A DNA stretch of 64,000 nucleotides from Kosakonia sacchari (lineage in GTDB: Bacteria > Pseudomonadota > Gammaproteobacteria > Enterobacterales > Enterobacteriaceae), in assembly GCA_900109485.1 (NCBI GenBank), contig FOAY01000016.1, positions 62,001 to 126,000 on the forward strand. Reading direction: 5' to 3'. A program made the translations under genes and the position numbers. Shown piece after piece: positions 19,076-28,455 of this stretch (positions are counted from its first letter, which is position 1; each line of letters begins with the position of its first letter). The notes below the pieces were generated by a model. The model was not told the origin of the DNA and did no database searches. It worked only from the letters and a program-made list of their open reading frames with translations.

Positions 19076-19987
19076 ATGCAATTACGCGCGCTGCGCTATT
19101 TTAGCCAGGTGGCGAAATCCAGTTCGTTGCGTGATGCCGCCGATAAATTGTTTGTCGCGCCGGGCGCTGTCACGCGGCAAATCGATATTCTGGAACACCA
19201 CTATGGCGCGCCGCTGATCGAGCGCACGCCGCGCGGTATCAAACTGACGCGGGAAGGGGAGTTTCTCGCCCAGGCCGTGGATGCCACCTTACGCGAACTG
19301 GATGCGGTGAAAGAGCGCATCTCCAGTACGCAAAGCGTGGTGTCCGGCACGGTGCGTATCTGCGCGGCAGAGAGCCTGATCGCCGCGTTTATCGCGCCGG
19401 TTATCTGCACCTTCCGCCAGCGTTATCCTGCGGTTTCGTTTGACATTGATATTGGCAGTGCGCCGCATGTCGCCGAACAATTAATCAGCGGTAAGGCCGA
19501 TGTGGCGCTGGCGTTTTATATGCCGGTCAGCGCGGAGTTGCAGGTGACGCACTACTGTGCGTTGCAGCACAAAGTGTTGATGGCGGCGCACCATCCGCTG
19601 GCGACGAAAAGCCTGCTGAGGCTCACCGATCTTGCGCGTCATCCGCTTGCTATTCCGCCTGCCAGCTATGCGGTGCGGCAACTGCTCGAATCCGCCGCCC
19701 GGCGGGAGAGTCTGCATTTTGATTTGTGTTATATCGCCAGTTCGCTGGAAGTGCAGAAAGCGCTGGCACGGCAAGGGCTGGCGCTGTTAATCCTGCCGCA
19801 ACTGAACGTTAACGACACCACCGGGCACGAGGATTTTGTCGCCGTGCCGCTGGCGGATCCGCTGATGGGCACGGTGAAAGTGGATCTCTGCCTGCCGCGC
19901 CAGCGCACGCTGTCGATGGCGACGCGTATCTTCCATCAAATGCTGGCTGAACAAATTGACAGGCAGAATGGGTCGTTCCAATACTGA
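19076..19987 (+). CDS. LysR-type transcriptional regulator
   Basis: A 303-residue regulator. The N-terminal winged helix-turn-helix covers roughly residues 1-60 (MQLRALRYFSQVAKSSSLRDAADKLFVAPGAVTRQI), and the effector-binding domain follows from about residue 90 (VSGTVRICAAESLIA). The overall form is like Cbl/NAC-type LTTRs. The start at 19076 was chosen because it follows a strong GGGAGGGG. An ATG 87 bases upstream would add a non-homologous leader. It diverges from the MFS-amidase operon and is followed after 27 bases by a cupin gene, so it may control either or both. Confidence 0.88.
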   Translation: MQLRALRYFSQVAKSSSLRDAADKLFVAPGAVTRQIDILEHHYGAPLIERTPRGIKLTREGEFLAQAVDATLRELDAVKERISSTQSVVSGTVRICAAESLIAAFIAPVICTFRQRYPAVSFDIDIGSAPHVAEQLISGKADVALAFYMPVSAELQVTHYCALQHKVLMAAHHPLATKSLLRLTDLARHPLAIPPASYAVRQLLESAARRESLHFDLCYIASSLEVQKALARQGLALLILPQLNVNDTTGHEDFVAVPLADPLMGTVKVDLCLPRQRTLSMATRIFHQMLAEQIDRQNGSFQY

Positions 19988-20014
19988 GGTGTCACCTTAT
20001 TTCAGGAACAGCTT

Positions 20015-20512
20015 ATGAGTGCGAATACCGCCATACCGTTTGTTATCCGCAACTTTAATACCATTGAGATGGAACATTTTGTTCGCCCGCCGCTGTATGA
20101 ATCCCTGGGCGGCTCGCTGACCAAAGGCACCGCCGCCAGCAAGCTTGGCGCGTCAATCGATACGTTGCCGCCGGGTAAACGCGGCTGTCCGTTTCATCTG
20201 CATCATGCGCAGGAAGAGATGTTTATCGTGCTGAACGGGCGCGGAACACTGCGCATTGGCGATGAGGAACGGGCGATTGAAGAGGGTGATGTGATCTGTA
20301 TTCCACCGGGAAAGGCATGGCCGCATCAGATTATCAACACGTCCGATCAACCGTTGCGCTATCTCTCGATCAGCACCATGGAAAGTCCGGAAATTTGCGA
20401 ATACCCCGACGCCGATAAATTTCTCGCCAGAGCGCGCATCAACGGCAAGGAAGATTTTCGCCGGGTTGATTTTCGCGGCGAGGGCGTGGATTACTGGGAA
20501 GGGGAAAAGTAA
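20015..20512 (+). CDS. Cupin-domain protein
   Basis: A 165-residue single-domain cupin. Motif 1 is PFHLHHAQEEMFIVLNGRG, with metal ligands H61, H63 and E67 or E68. Motif 2 is GDVICIPPGKAWPHQIIN, with H104. The four ligands indicate a metal-binding site. Enzymatic or sensory function cannot be told from sequence; family members include isomerases, dioxygenases and small-molecule sensors. The start follows AGGAA. It lies 27 bases after the LysR gene on the same strand and is likely cotranscribed with it. Confidence 0.83.
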   Translation: MSANTAIPFVIRNFNTIEMEHFVRPPLYESLGGSLTKGTAASKLGASIDTLPPGKRGCPFHLHHAQEEMFIVLNGRGTLRIGDEERAIEEGDVICIPPGKAWPHQIINTSDQPLRYLSISTMESPEICEYPDADKFLARARINGKEDFRRVDFRGEGVDYWEGEK

Positions 20513-20518
20513 GGTGAA

Positions 20519-20541
20519 CGCCGGAGGTTTTGCCCCCGGCG
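20519..20541. terminator. Possible shared stem-loop terminator
   Basis: An inverted repeat (CGCCGG with CCGGCG, partly extended inward) lies between the convergent cupin and ketoacyl-synthase genes. No T tract follows on either strand, so termination is only likely. Confidence 0.35.
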
Positions 20542-20571
20542 CACAATTGAAAGGCACTTGCGCGTATTCGT

Positions 20572-21612
20572 TTATCCCCAGATTAGCCCCATATGGCTGC
20601 CAACAATGCCGCTGCCGCCACCGACGAGAACCAGTTTGTCACCCGGTTTAAGCTGCTGGCGCTCTGCCAGTAAGTGCAGCCCAACGGTTGCGTTGCCGCT
20701 GATCAGGTTGCCCATGGTGCTGATGGTTTCCACAAACAGGGCCGGGTCCACATCCATATAACCGGCCATTCTCTGGATTTGCGAGGTCGAGGCCTGGTGT
20801 GAAACGCAGGCTTTAATCTCGTTGCGGCTCCAGCCGAGATTATCCATAAACGCCGGAAACATCGCTTCGCCCATGCTGATGGCTTCGTCCACCAGCGGCG
20901 TCATCCACACCTTTAATAAATGATCGCAGCAGGCCGGGCCGCTGGTGCTGTAGTGATAATAGTGCGAGCGGGATTCTTTCATAAATCCCATAAAGCCGAC
21001 ATGCGGATCTTTTTTCGCCCCGACGATCATTGCCGCGCCGCAATCACCGACATTTAACCCCGCGCAAAGCTCCATAAAAAGTTCGCGGTCCGTGGTCTGT
21101 TGCAACCTGTTTATCGCTTCATGGCGCATGCGATAGCTGGTTTCTCCGGTGACAATTAAGCCGTATTTAACCTGGCCCGCCGCAATGAGCGCATCCATAA
21201 TATGCAGGGCATCTTCAAAACTGTGACAGGCATTACTGACATCAAACGCGGTGGGAATATTTGCGCCCAGCTTATGCGCCACAATATGTGCGGTTGCCGG
21301 TTCGTGGAAATCGCGGAATACACCGGCAAAAATCAACGCGTCAATATCGTCTAATTTGATTTCGGCACGCGCCAGCGCATCACGCGCTGCACGTACGGCC
21401 AAATCGGACGGTTGCAGATGATCAGCGGCGACGCAGCGCTCCCGCACGCCGGTCAGACGCGCCAGCCAGTTGCGATTCAGGCCGAAGCGCTGCGATGAAT
21501 CGAGTTGTTCCATCAGCTCCCGGGAACTTATCCGGCCTTCCGGGAGATAAACCCCGGTACTAATAAGACGCGTGTGACCGGGTGAGCAGGTATATTTTGG
21601 ATGGTTGCTCAT
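20572..21612 (-). CDS. 3-oxoacyl-ACP synthase III-like thiolase-fold enzyme
   Basis: A 346-residue KAS III-type condensing enzyme. The Cys-His-Asn triad is visible as C129 in SNACHSFED, H272 in VSHQAST and N302 in MGNLISGNATVG. These enzymes condense acyl-CoA with malonyl-ACP or catalyse acyl transfer to small molecules. It is not in a fab cluster, and the sequence differs from housekeeping FabH (for example SHQAST and GNLISGNATVG), so a secondary-metabolite or signal-molecule role is more likely; that is inference. The start follows GGAGG. The next 374 bases upstream hold no gene I can support. Confidence 0.83.
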   Translation of the reverse strand: MSNHPKYTCSPGHTRLISTGVYLPEGRISSRELMEQLDSSQRFGLNRNWLARLTGVRERCVAADHLQPSDLAVRAARDALARAEIKLDDIDALIFAGVFRDFHEPATAHIVAHKLGANIPTAFDVSNACHSFEDALHIMDALIAAGQVKYGLIVTGETSYRMRHEAINRLQQTTDRELFMELCAGLNVGDCGAAMIVGAKKDPHVGFMGFMKESRSHYYHYSTSGPACCDHLLKVWMTPLVDEAISMGEAMFPAFMDNLGWSRNEIKACVSHQASTSQIQRMAGYMDVDPALFVETISTMGNLISGNATVGLHLLAERQQLKPGDKLVLVGGGSGIVGSHMGLIWG

Positions 21613-21986
21613 TAAATTATTCCTCCATAGGATAAAGATGAACGGAATATTTATTCCTTTATTCCGCCAGTAATTAAAATAGCCGTACAGTGGCGTTTTT
21701 CTTTTTATAATATCCCAGCGGTAATGCAATATTTTATTTCCTGAAAAAATCCTAAAAATATTATTGGCACGGTGAGTGGAGGAATGAAAAAGGCCTATGC
21801 GTTAGCAAATAATGGCGCTATCTCATCAGTATTTTCGCAACGGTAATATTTAGCGCTACGAAAACTGAGAGATGTGTGCGGCAGCGGGAAAGCGTAAGCT
21901 GTCAGATCCTACGCTAAGCCTGTTTTTTAAACAAAACGGGGCTAACAGACTACTCACGGCGAAAAGCAGACATTCAGCCTGATTCT

Positions 21987-22523
21987 CTACTTAGTCCATT
22001 CTTTGCTCAGTAACGCGAAGATATATGTGTCATCATATCTGTCCTCACCATGCTCATTTACAAAAGAGATAAACTCTTTAAAGCAACCTTCGCGTCGCAT
22101 ATGCAAGCGTTCACATAGCTTTTGAGAGGCCAGATTATAATCCTCAACCCAGGCGTACAAACGCCTTGCGGCTTTTTCATTAAATAAATAATCAAACAGT
22201 GCAGCAACCGATTCTGTCGCATATCCCTGACGTTCATAACGTTGATTAAAATGCCAGCCAACCGACCAGGTGTTGCTGTCCGGCTCGCTGCTATTGTCCG
22301 CAAAAAGGTGTCCGATTAACGCATCCGTATCTTTTATACAAACGGCAAACTGTCCTGGGTCATTGGCTCGTTTAGCCACTTCGCACTGCGCCTCTGCCAT
22401 TGAATGCAACTTTTCATCCTGAAAACAAGGGGCTCGCGGAGAAGAGAGATAATCTAAAAGCGCTGGCGCATCTTTTCCCTGGAAAGGACGAATAATCAAT
22501 CTTGGGGTGATAATGATGCTCAT
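21987..22523 (-). CDS. GNAT family N-acetyltransferase (RimJ/RimL-like)
   Basis: A 178-residue acetyltransferase of the GNAT_3 type. It opens with ITPRLIIRPFQGKDAPALLDYL. The acetyl-CoA region is visible as QRYERQGYATESVAALFDYLF near residue 95, followed by ARRLYAWVEDYNLASQKLCERLHMRREG, which is the usual hallmark for this group. Substrates in the family are protein N-termini or small amines. It lies downstream of the RND pump on the same strand but is separated from it by a stem-loop. Confidence 0.85.
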   Translation of the reverse strand: MSIIITPRLIIRPFQGKDAPALLDYLSSPRAPCFQDEKLHSMAEAQCEVAKRANDPGQFAVCIKDTDALIGHLFADNSSEPDSNTWSVGWHFNQRYERQGYATESVAALFDYLFNEKAARRLYAWVEDYNLASQKLCERLHMRREGCFKEFISFVNEHGEDRYDDTYIFALLSKEWTK

Positions 22524-22557
22524 GATGACCTCAAATAATGTTCCTGATGATGTAATG

Positions 22558-22596
22558 CCAGCCAGTCAAGCTATACGCAAGTTTTTAACTGGCTGG
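22558..22596 (-). terminator. Stem-loop after the RND pump gene
   Basis: Nine-base perfect arms (CCAGCCAGT with ACTGGCTGG) flank a 21-base loop, just downstream of the pump stop codon and upstream of the acetyltransferase gene. No clear T run follows, so it may be a weak terminator or a 3' stabiliser. Confidence 0.4.
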
Positions 22597-22610
22597 GAAA
22601 GAGGGGGATA

Positions 22611-25600
22611 TTAGTCGTTCCGGTTATTCTTCTGTCTATTTTTTCGCATTCCAGTAAATCGGGTTATCACGACGAAAAATACCGGGACAAAGAAAATAGC
22701 CAGTAGCGTTCCGCTAATCATCCCGCCAAAAACACCAGTACCAATAGCATGCTGGGTGCTGTCACTGGCTCCGCTGGCAAGCATCAATGGAACAACACCT
22801 AATGTAAATGCCAGTGATGTCATCAGTATTGGGCGCAAACGCTGCTTCGAGGCGATTAATGCCGCATCGATAAGGTTTTTTCCCTGAGCCATTAATTGCC
22901 TCGCAAATTCGATAATCAGAATCGCATTCTTGGCGGAAAGTCCAATCAGGGTAATCAGGCCCACTTTAAAAAAAACGTCGTTAGCCATATTCGCAACGGA
23001 TACGGCCAGCACAGCGCCGAGCAGTCCCAGAGGAACAACAAGCATTACCGCAAGGGGAACGGACCAGCTTTCGTAAAGTGCTGCCAGCACCATAAATACC
23101 ACCAGTACCGACAACAAAATGAGACCTGGAAGCTGTGCAGCGGACTCCTTTTCCTGTAACGAACTACCCGCCCACTTCCCTGCGAACCCCGGCGGTAAGC
23201 GCTCAGCCAGTTTGTCCATTGCAGCCATTGCGGTACCCGTCGATTTCCCCTGAGCGGCACTTCCGGTTATGCGTATGGCAGGATATCCCTGATAGCGATT
23301 TAATTGCTGCGGGGCGACATTCCACGAAAGTGTCACAAAAGTGGATAACGGAAGCATCTGTCCCAGACGATTTCTGACCGACAAGGCCAATAATTGCTCT
23401 GGTTGCATCCGGTATGGAGCATCCGCCTGGACAATAACCTGCTGAACCCGACCATTATTGGTATAGTCATTGACATAATTGGAACCCGTTGCGACGGAAA
23501 TGGTTTGATTAATCTCATCAAACGACACGCCCATGGCTTCCGCTTTTTCTCTGTCGGCATTAAGAGTGAGACTAGCTCCCTCACCAAGCCCATCAATATA
23601 GACATCAGCCAGTTGATGATTCTGATTTGCTTGCATAACAAGATTATCCGCAGCCTTTTTTAGCGCCTGATAACCTTTACCGCCTCTGTCCTGTAAATAA
23701 TAAGTGAACCCGGATGAGGTTCCCATATCAGAAATCGCCGGAGGCAGCAGGCTCATCGTAACTGCGTCAGGCACGTTTGCCATTCTGGATTGAATATAGT
23801 CAGCTTCATCCTGCGCAGTCGTCCCTTCGCGTTGCTTCCAGTCCTTTAGCGTAGTGAACGCCATGGCCGAATTCTGACCTGAGCCCGAAAATCCAAATCC
23901 CAGAATCATAATGTTACTTTCCACCACCTGACGGTGAGCGATTTCGTCTTCAAATATATCGACAACTTTAAGCGTTCGCTGCATCGTGGCATCAGAAGGG
24001 AGCTGGATTGACGACATAAAATAGCCCTGGTCTTCATCGGGTAAAAATGACGAAGGCAAGGAAGACAGGCTGGCATACAATGCTAAACATAAAGCAGCAT
24101 AAATTACCATCATGCGGCCGGAACGCTTGAGAACAAAGCCCAGACCGGAGGCGTAAAATAAGGTCAGGCGATGAAAGCGAGCGTTAAACCATGCTGAAAA
24201 TGTTGTGCTTTTACCTTGATGACTGCGATGAGGCTTGAGCAAGGTTGCACACAGCGCAGGAGTTAATGTCAGGGCCAGGAATGCCGACAGTAAAATGGAT
24301 ATCGCCATCGAAATACAGAACTGTCGATAAATAATACCAACGGATCCGCTGGCAAAAGCCATAGGAATAAATACCGCCGTAAGCACCAGCGTAATGCCAA
24401 TAATTGCCGGGGTAATTTCACGCATCGCTTCTCGCGTTGCTTCCTGTGCAGACATGTTTTTTTCTTCCAACAGGCGTTCAACATTCTCTACGACAACAAT
24501 CGCATCGTCGACGATAATCCCGATGGCCAGAACCATGCCAAACATGGTCAAAATATTGATGGAATAACCACTTAATAACATAACGGTAAAGGTGCCAAGC
24601 AGCGCCACAGGTGCCACAATCGCAGGAATAAGCGTGCAGCGAATCTTGTGAAGAAAAAGCAGCATAACGAAAAAGACCAGAATCATAGCTTCGATAAATG
24701 TCTCAACCACTTTCAGGATAGAAAGCTTCACAAAAGGCGCTGTATCGAAAGGCACGGTGAATTCCATCCCTTCGGGAAGTACACCAGACAGTTCTGTTAA
24801 CCGCGCACGGATAGCCGATGCGGTGCTAATAGCATTTGCACCAGGAGAAAGCTGAATGGCGGCAGCCGTTGCCGGCACGCCGTTTTCACGAATGCCAAAT
24901 GCATAACTTTGTAACCCGGATTCCACGCGAGCAATGTCGGCCAATGTCAGACGAGCGCCGGAGATCTCTGATTTAATCGTGATATTGCGAAACGCCTCAA
25001 CCGAAGAGAGTTGCCCTTTGACGGTTATCGGATAGGTAACCCTTTGTTCGCGAGTCGCAGGTTCATCTCCCGTTCTGCCCGGAGAAACAATCACGTTTTG
25101 TTGACTGACGGCAGTTAATACATCAGTGACAGAAAGCCCATAGCCGTGTAATTTCATCGGGTCCAGCCATATACGAAGTGCCCTTTCTCCGCCGAAAAGT
25201 TGGACTTTCCCTACACCGGATACGCGCCGGAGTTCATCCGTCACATTTCTGGCAAAATAATCGCTTAAATCAGCCTCCTGATATTCTCCGCTTTGGGATT
25301 TTAGTCCCACCATCATCAAAAAACCGGAATTGGCCGCCTCAACATTTATCCCATTTTGTCTTACAGACTGCGGCAAGCGAGGCTCCACAATTTTAATTTG
25401 GTTTTGCAGATCCATCTGGGCAAGTTTGATATCGGTTCCGGGTTTGAACGTTACCATAATTGACGCCATACCAGTGGTGTCACTGGAAGATTCAAAATAC
25501 AGTAAATTGTCAACGCCAGATATTTCACGTTCAATCAGTGACACGACGGAAGTGTTCATTACATCCGGGCTGGCGCCTGGGTAACTGACTGAAATAATAA

Positions 25601-25727
25601 TACTCGGTGGCGCAACAGCAGGATATTGCGCTACCGGTAAACGAGGAATGGACAATATTCCAGTCAGGACAATAAACAGAGCGATAACCCATGCAAAAAT
25701 AGGTCGTTCAATGAAAAAGTGCGGCAT
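22611..25727 (-). CDS. RND multidrug efflux permease (HAE1/AcrB type)
   Basis: A 1038-residue inner-membrane proton-driven drug exporter. D407 and D408 of the proton relay are present in GIIVDDAIVVVEN at the same numbering as in AcrB, and the relay lysine is in GLSAKNAILIIEF near residue 940. Two large periplasmic loops and about 12 membrane helices are present, and the N-terminus (MPHFFIERPIFAWVIAL) is normal, so the gene appears intact. No periplasmic adaptor (MFP) or outer-membrane channel gene is next to it. It is probably controlled by the nearby AdeRS-like two-component system, since AdeABC in Acinetobacter is. It must borrow an adaptor such as AcrA or have lost its own. Confidence 0.93.
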   Translation of the reverse strand: MPHFFIERPIFAWVIALFIVLTGILSIPRLPVAQYPAVAPPSIIISVSYPGASPDVMNTSVVSLIEREISGVDNLLYFESSSDTTGMASIMVTFKPGTDIKLAQMDLQNQIKIVEPRLPQSVRQNGINVEAANSGFLMMVGLKSQSGEYQEADLSDYFARNVTDELRRVSGVGKVQLFGGERALRIWLDPMKLHGYGLSVTDVLTAVSQQNVIVSPGRTGDEPATREQRVTYPITVKGQLSSVEAFRNITIKSEISGARLTLADIARVESGLQSYAFGIRENGVPATAAAIQLSPGANAISTASAIRARLTELSGVLPEGMEFTVPFDTAPFVKLSILKVVETFIEAMILVFFVMLLFLHKIRCTLIPAIVAPVALLGTFTVMLLSGYSINILTMFGMVLAIGIIVDDAIVVVENVERLLEEKNMSAQEATREAMREITPAIIGITLVLTAVFIPMAFASGSVGIIYRQFCISMAISILLSAFLALTLTPALCATLLKPHRSHQGKSTTFSAWFNARFHRLTLFYASGLGFVLKRSGRMMVIYAALCLALYASLSSLPSSFLPDEDQGYFMSSIQLPSDATMQRTLKVVDIFEDEIAHRQVVESNIMILGFGFSGSGQNSAMAFTTLKDWKQREGTTAQDEADYIQSRMANVPDAVTMSLLPPAISDMGTSSGFTYYLQDRGGKGYQALKKAADNLVMQANQNHQLADVYIDGLGEGASLTLNADREKAEAMGVSFDEINQTISVATGSNYVNDYTNNGRVQQVIVQADAPYRMQPEQLLALSVRNRLGQMLPLSTFVTLSWNVAPQQLNRYQGYPAIRITGSAAQGKSTGTAMAAMDKLAERLPPGFAGKWAGSSLQEKESAAQLPGLILLSVLVVFMVLAALYESWSVPLAVMLVVPLGLLGAVLAVSVANMANDVFFKVGLITLIGLSAKNAILIIEFARQLMAQGKNLIDAALIASKQRLRPILMTSLAFTLGVVPLMLASGASDSTQHAIGTGVFGGMISGTLLAIFFVPVFFVVITRFTGMRKNRQKNNRND

Positions 25728-25939
25728 CAGATGTACTTCCAGTCAACATACAGAGGGTAAAAATTCAACATGGCTCATCACATTACTGAATAGATATCAC
25801 TAAATTATTCTCTGAGCATAACGTAATGATGTGAACCACGGATGGATAGTTTATGGAGGATATGTGTACTAAAACCCTCATGCCACTTTGTGTTTTCGAC
25901 CAATGTAATCAGGTAAATACATCACAGCATTGTGTGAAA

Positions 25940-26326
25940 TCAAATCATCCTGATGAGCAAATGTATAGGAGTGATACAAAAAAAGACCAGCAAAAAGCAT
26001 TCATAATAAAAAATCAAATCATAAAAATCTGATGTGGTTTTTAAAATTAAATTAAGTATGGCAATGCTACTTAGAAATATGAAAATTATCCCGGATGTAA
26101 TAATGGCAAAATCTCTTAGTACCCCTGATCTTTTCTGAATAATAAAAGAGAATACTGCTGTGATTATCAAAGCACGGATTAACGATGATGATAGTATAGT
26201 AGAGGCTACTTTTTCACCAATAGAGTGCATAATACAAAGCCAGTAATATAATAACGCCCATGAAATCAAGGAAAATAAAAGTGAGGCCATGAAATTCTCA
26301 CGGCGAAAATTAACCGCCACCCCCAT
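25940..26326 (-). CDS. Small integral membrane protein of unknown function
   Basis: A 128-residue hydrophobic protein with about four predicted membrane segments (roughly residues 13-33, 45-63, 70-92 and 105-126). I recognise no family. The start follows AAGGAG, which supports real expression. The gene is AT-rich. It lies between the RND pump (212-base gap) and the divergent response regulator gene, so it may belong to the same efflux regulon. It might be an accessory subunit or a remnant of acquired DNA. Confidence 0.6.
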   Translation of the reverse strand: MGVAVNFRRENFMASLLFSLISWALLYYWLCIMHSIGEKVASTILSSSLIRALIITAVFSFIIQKRSGVLRDFAIITSGIIFIFLSSIAILNLILKTTSDFYDLIFYYECFLLVFFCITPIHLLIRMI

Positions 26327-26659
26327 AATAACTCTCCTTACGCGATAGCATATATATACTTTCCCTGGCCCAGGTATGTACTAATGGATGGTTGTAATCC
26401 TAATTTGCCATACCTCAGTTAAGGATTATTGCATCACAATATTGATTCTTTATTTAAGAATTGTGTAGCCAGGATGGAGAGTCGAATAACTCAACTCCAT
26501 ACTTAATAAATTTTTTATGAAACCTTTTCAAAATGGTATTGTCAGAACATGTCGTCTTAAAATAGTTAACAGAAATAATTGAGCCAATAACCTTTAAAAT
26601 GACGATAAACGGTATTTCAAGGTAAAATACACGCTGTCATCGGTACTCTGGAAGAAAAT

Positions 26660-27364
26660 ATGAACAAAAACAATCTGATCATTGTCGCCGAAGACGATGA
26701 TGACATCGCCGCCATACTGACAGGCTATTTACATAAAGCAGGAATGAAAACCTTAAGAGCCGAAGATGGCGAGCAGGCAATCAATCTAACCCGTCTACGC
26801 AAACCTGACCTACTGTTATTGGACATTCACCTGCCCGTGTATGATGGCTGGAATGTTCTGACCACGTTGAGAAAGGAAACTAATGTACCCGTTATCATGG
26901 TTACAGCACTGGATCAAGACGTTGATAAACTAATGGGCCTGCGGCTCGGGGCAGACGACTATGTGATAAAACCCTTTAATCCATCAGAGGTTATTGCCAG
27001 AGTTGAAGCAGTACTTCGCAGAACCAGACCGAATGCAGAAGTTACTCAGTCACGGCCTTTAAGAACGCCTTTTCTTACAATTTATCCCGACGAATTTTAT
27101 GTTGAAATCACTGTGCAAGATGAGGTTTCCGCGCCAGTATTGACTACTACTGAATTTAATCTTCTGACCTATTTGGCTAAAAATCCGAGAAAAGTGTGTT
27201 CGCGTGAAGAATTACTCGATGCATGTTTGCCTGAGGGGGACTCGCTGGATCGCACCGTAGACAGTCATATGAGCAAGCTTCGGAAAAAGCTTGAACATGC
27301 CGGCCTTAAAGGCGTTCCTGAAAGCATCAGAGGGTTGGGCTACCGGTTGGGCAACAATAAATGA
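26660..27364 (+). CDS. OmpR/PhoB-type response regulator, AdeR-like
   Basis: A 234-residue regulator. The receiver domain has acidic residues EDDDD at 11-15, phospho-acceptor D55 in LLLLDIHLP and K104 in VIKPF. The C-terminal winged helix contains TTTEFNLLTYLAKNPRKVCSR and ends RGLGYRL. TALDQDVDKLMGLRLGADD closely resembles Acinetobacter AdeR as I remember it. It overlaps the sensor kinase start by four bases (ATGA). The 333 bases upstream are AT-rich and show no other gene. Likely target: the RND pump at 22.6-25.7 kb. Confidence 0.9.
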   Translation: MNKNNLIIVAEDDDDIAAILTGYLHKAGMKTLRAEDGEQAINLTRLRKPDLLLLDIHLPVYDGWNVLTTLRKETNVPVIMVTALDQDVDKLMGLRLGADDYVIKPFNPSEVIARVEAVLRRTRPNAEVTQSRPLRTPFLTIYPDEFYVEITVQDEVSAPVLTTTEFNLLTYLAKNPRKVCSREELLDACLPEGDSLDRTVDSHMSKLRKKLEHAGLKGVPESIRGLGYRLGNNK

Positions 27365-28428
27365 ACAAAGAAACAATTCTAAGCCGTCAGATATTGACTC
27401 ATATGTTGTCGTTAACATTTGTTATTATTGCCATCACCGTACTTGGTTCCTATTTATTCTATAGTTTCTTGATTGATTACCTGCCGGGTGGGATGACCGC
27501 GGGAAACGAAGATAATATGACCTTACTTGATTGGATGTGGATCTTGATCGCTTCAATTACCAGTCTGGTCGTTTCACTCTTTTTTACCGTAAAACTGTCT
27601 GCAAGAATATTAAAGCCCTTAAATGCCGTGGCATATAGTCTGAAACAAATCTCTCAGGGAAACCTTAGCGCAAGAGCATCTGGTAGCAGTTCTCAGTTGG
27701 GTGAGATGAATAATCTCGTCAATGATTTTAATGAAATGGCGGAAAAATTACAGACCCTGGATACTCAGCGAAATTTATGGAATGCTGCAATCGCTCACGA
27801 ACTCAGGACGCCAGTGACTATTTTGCGAGGAAGGCTTCAGGGGCTGGTTGACGGCGTTTTCGAGCCAGGACCGACGCTATTCAGAAACCTCCTTAAACAA
27901 ACTGAAGGTCTGACCAACTTAATAGAAGATCTTCGTGTCGTGAGCTCCTCAGGAGGGGCTGGATACTCGCTAATGCTCAGTGAAGTCGATCTTGAGGCAA
28001 CGATTTCGAATACGCTTGATACCTTTTTGCCGGACTTTGAAACTAAACAATTCAAAATCATAGCTGAACTTAAATATCAACGTAGCGTCTGCGATCCTTT
28101 ACGCATTATTCAGTGTCTGACCGTTCTTTTTGACAATGCGTTGAAGTATTCCACATCGCAAACGCTTTTAGTTAAGAATGGTATTATGGGAAATGATAAT
28201 TTTATAATCGTTCAGGATAAGGGCCCTGGAATTCCTGAAGAACTCCAGAGTTCCTTATTCCAGCCTTTTCAGCGAGGAGAGTATGCCAAAAATATTAACC
28301 CGGAGGGATGCGGTTTAGGACTATCAGTAGTAAAAGCCATTATGCGTGCTCACGATGGAAACGTAAGCTATAGTTTAACACGAGAAAACGGCTCGCTTTT
28401 TAAGCTGTCATGGCCTGTCAAAGGATGA
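27361..28428 (+). CDS. Sensor histidine kinase, AdeS-like
   Basis: A 355-residue inner-membrane kinase. Two membrane helices (about residues 12-36 and 58-78) enclose a short periplasmic loop, followed by a HAMP domain. Phospho-acceptor H146 is in AIAHELRTP. The ATP-binding domain shows the N box (LFDNALKYS) and G boxes DKGPGIP and GCGLGLSVV. The stretch AIAHELRTPVTILRGRLQGLVDGVF strongly resembles AdeS. The short periplasmic loop suggests that it senses membrane signals. Translationally coupled to the response regulator. Confidence 0.9.
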   Translation: MNKETILSRQILTHMLSLTFVIIAITVLGSYLFYSFLIDYLPGGMTAGNEDNMTLLDWMWILIASITSLVVSLFFTVKLSARILKPLNAVAYSLKQISQGNLSARASGSSSQLGEMNNLVNDFNEMAEKLQTLDTQRNLWNAAIAHELRTPVTILRGRLQGLVDGVFEPGPTLFRNLLKQTEGLTNLIEDLRVVSSSGGAGYSLMLSEVDLEATISNTLDTFLPDFETKQFKIIAELKYQRSVCDPLRIIQCLTVLFDNALKYSTSQTLLVKNGIMGNDNFIIVQDKGPGIPEELQSSLFQPFQRGEYAKNINPEGCGLGLSVVKAIMRAHDGNVSYSLTRENGSLFKLSWPVKG

Positions 28429-28433
28429 TTATA

Positions 28434-28455
28434 AACAGGCTCAATTGAGCCTGTT
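28434..28455. terminator. Palindromic stem-loop shared by convergent genes
   Basis: A perfect 22-base palindrome (arm AACAGGCTCAA) six bases after the kinase stop codon. It overlaps the last codons of the convergent ATP-grasp gene. It probably acts as a bidirectional terminator, though the T tracts are weak. Confidence 0.55.

Noticed and set aside
21784-21846. 20-codon frame preceded by GGAGG in the gap before the KAS III-like gene
   Set aside because: The spacing from GGAGG to ATG is about one base and nothing else supports expression.
25853-26032. 59-residue plus-strand frame upstream of and overlapping the small membrane protein gene
   Set aside because: A GGAGG lies only two bases from its second ATG, the product is low-complexity, and it overlaps antisense to a better-supported gene.
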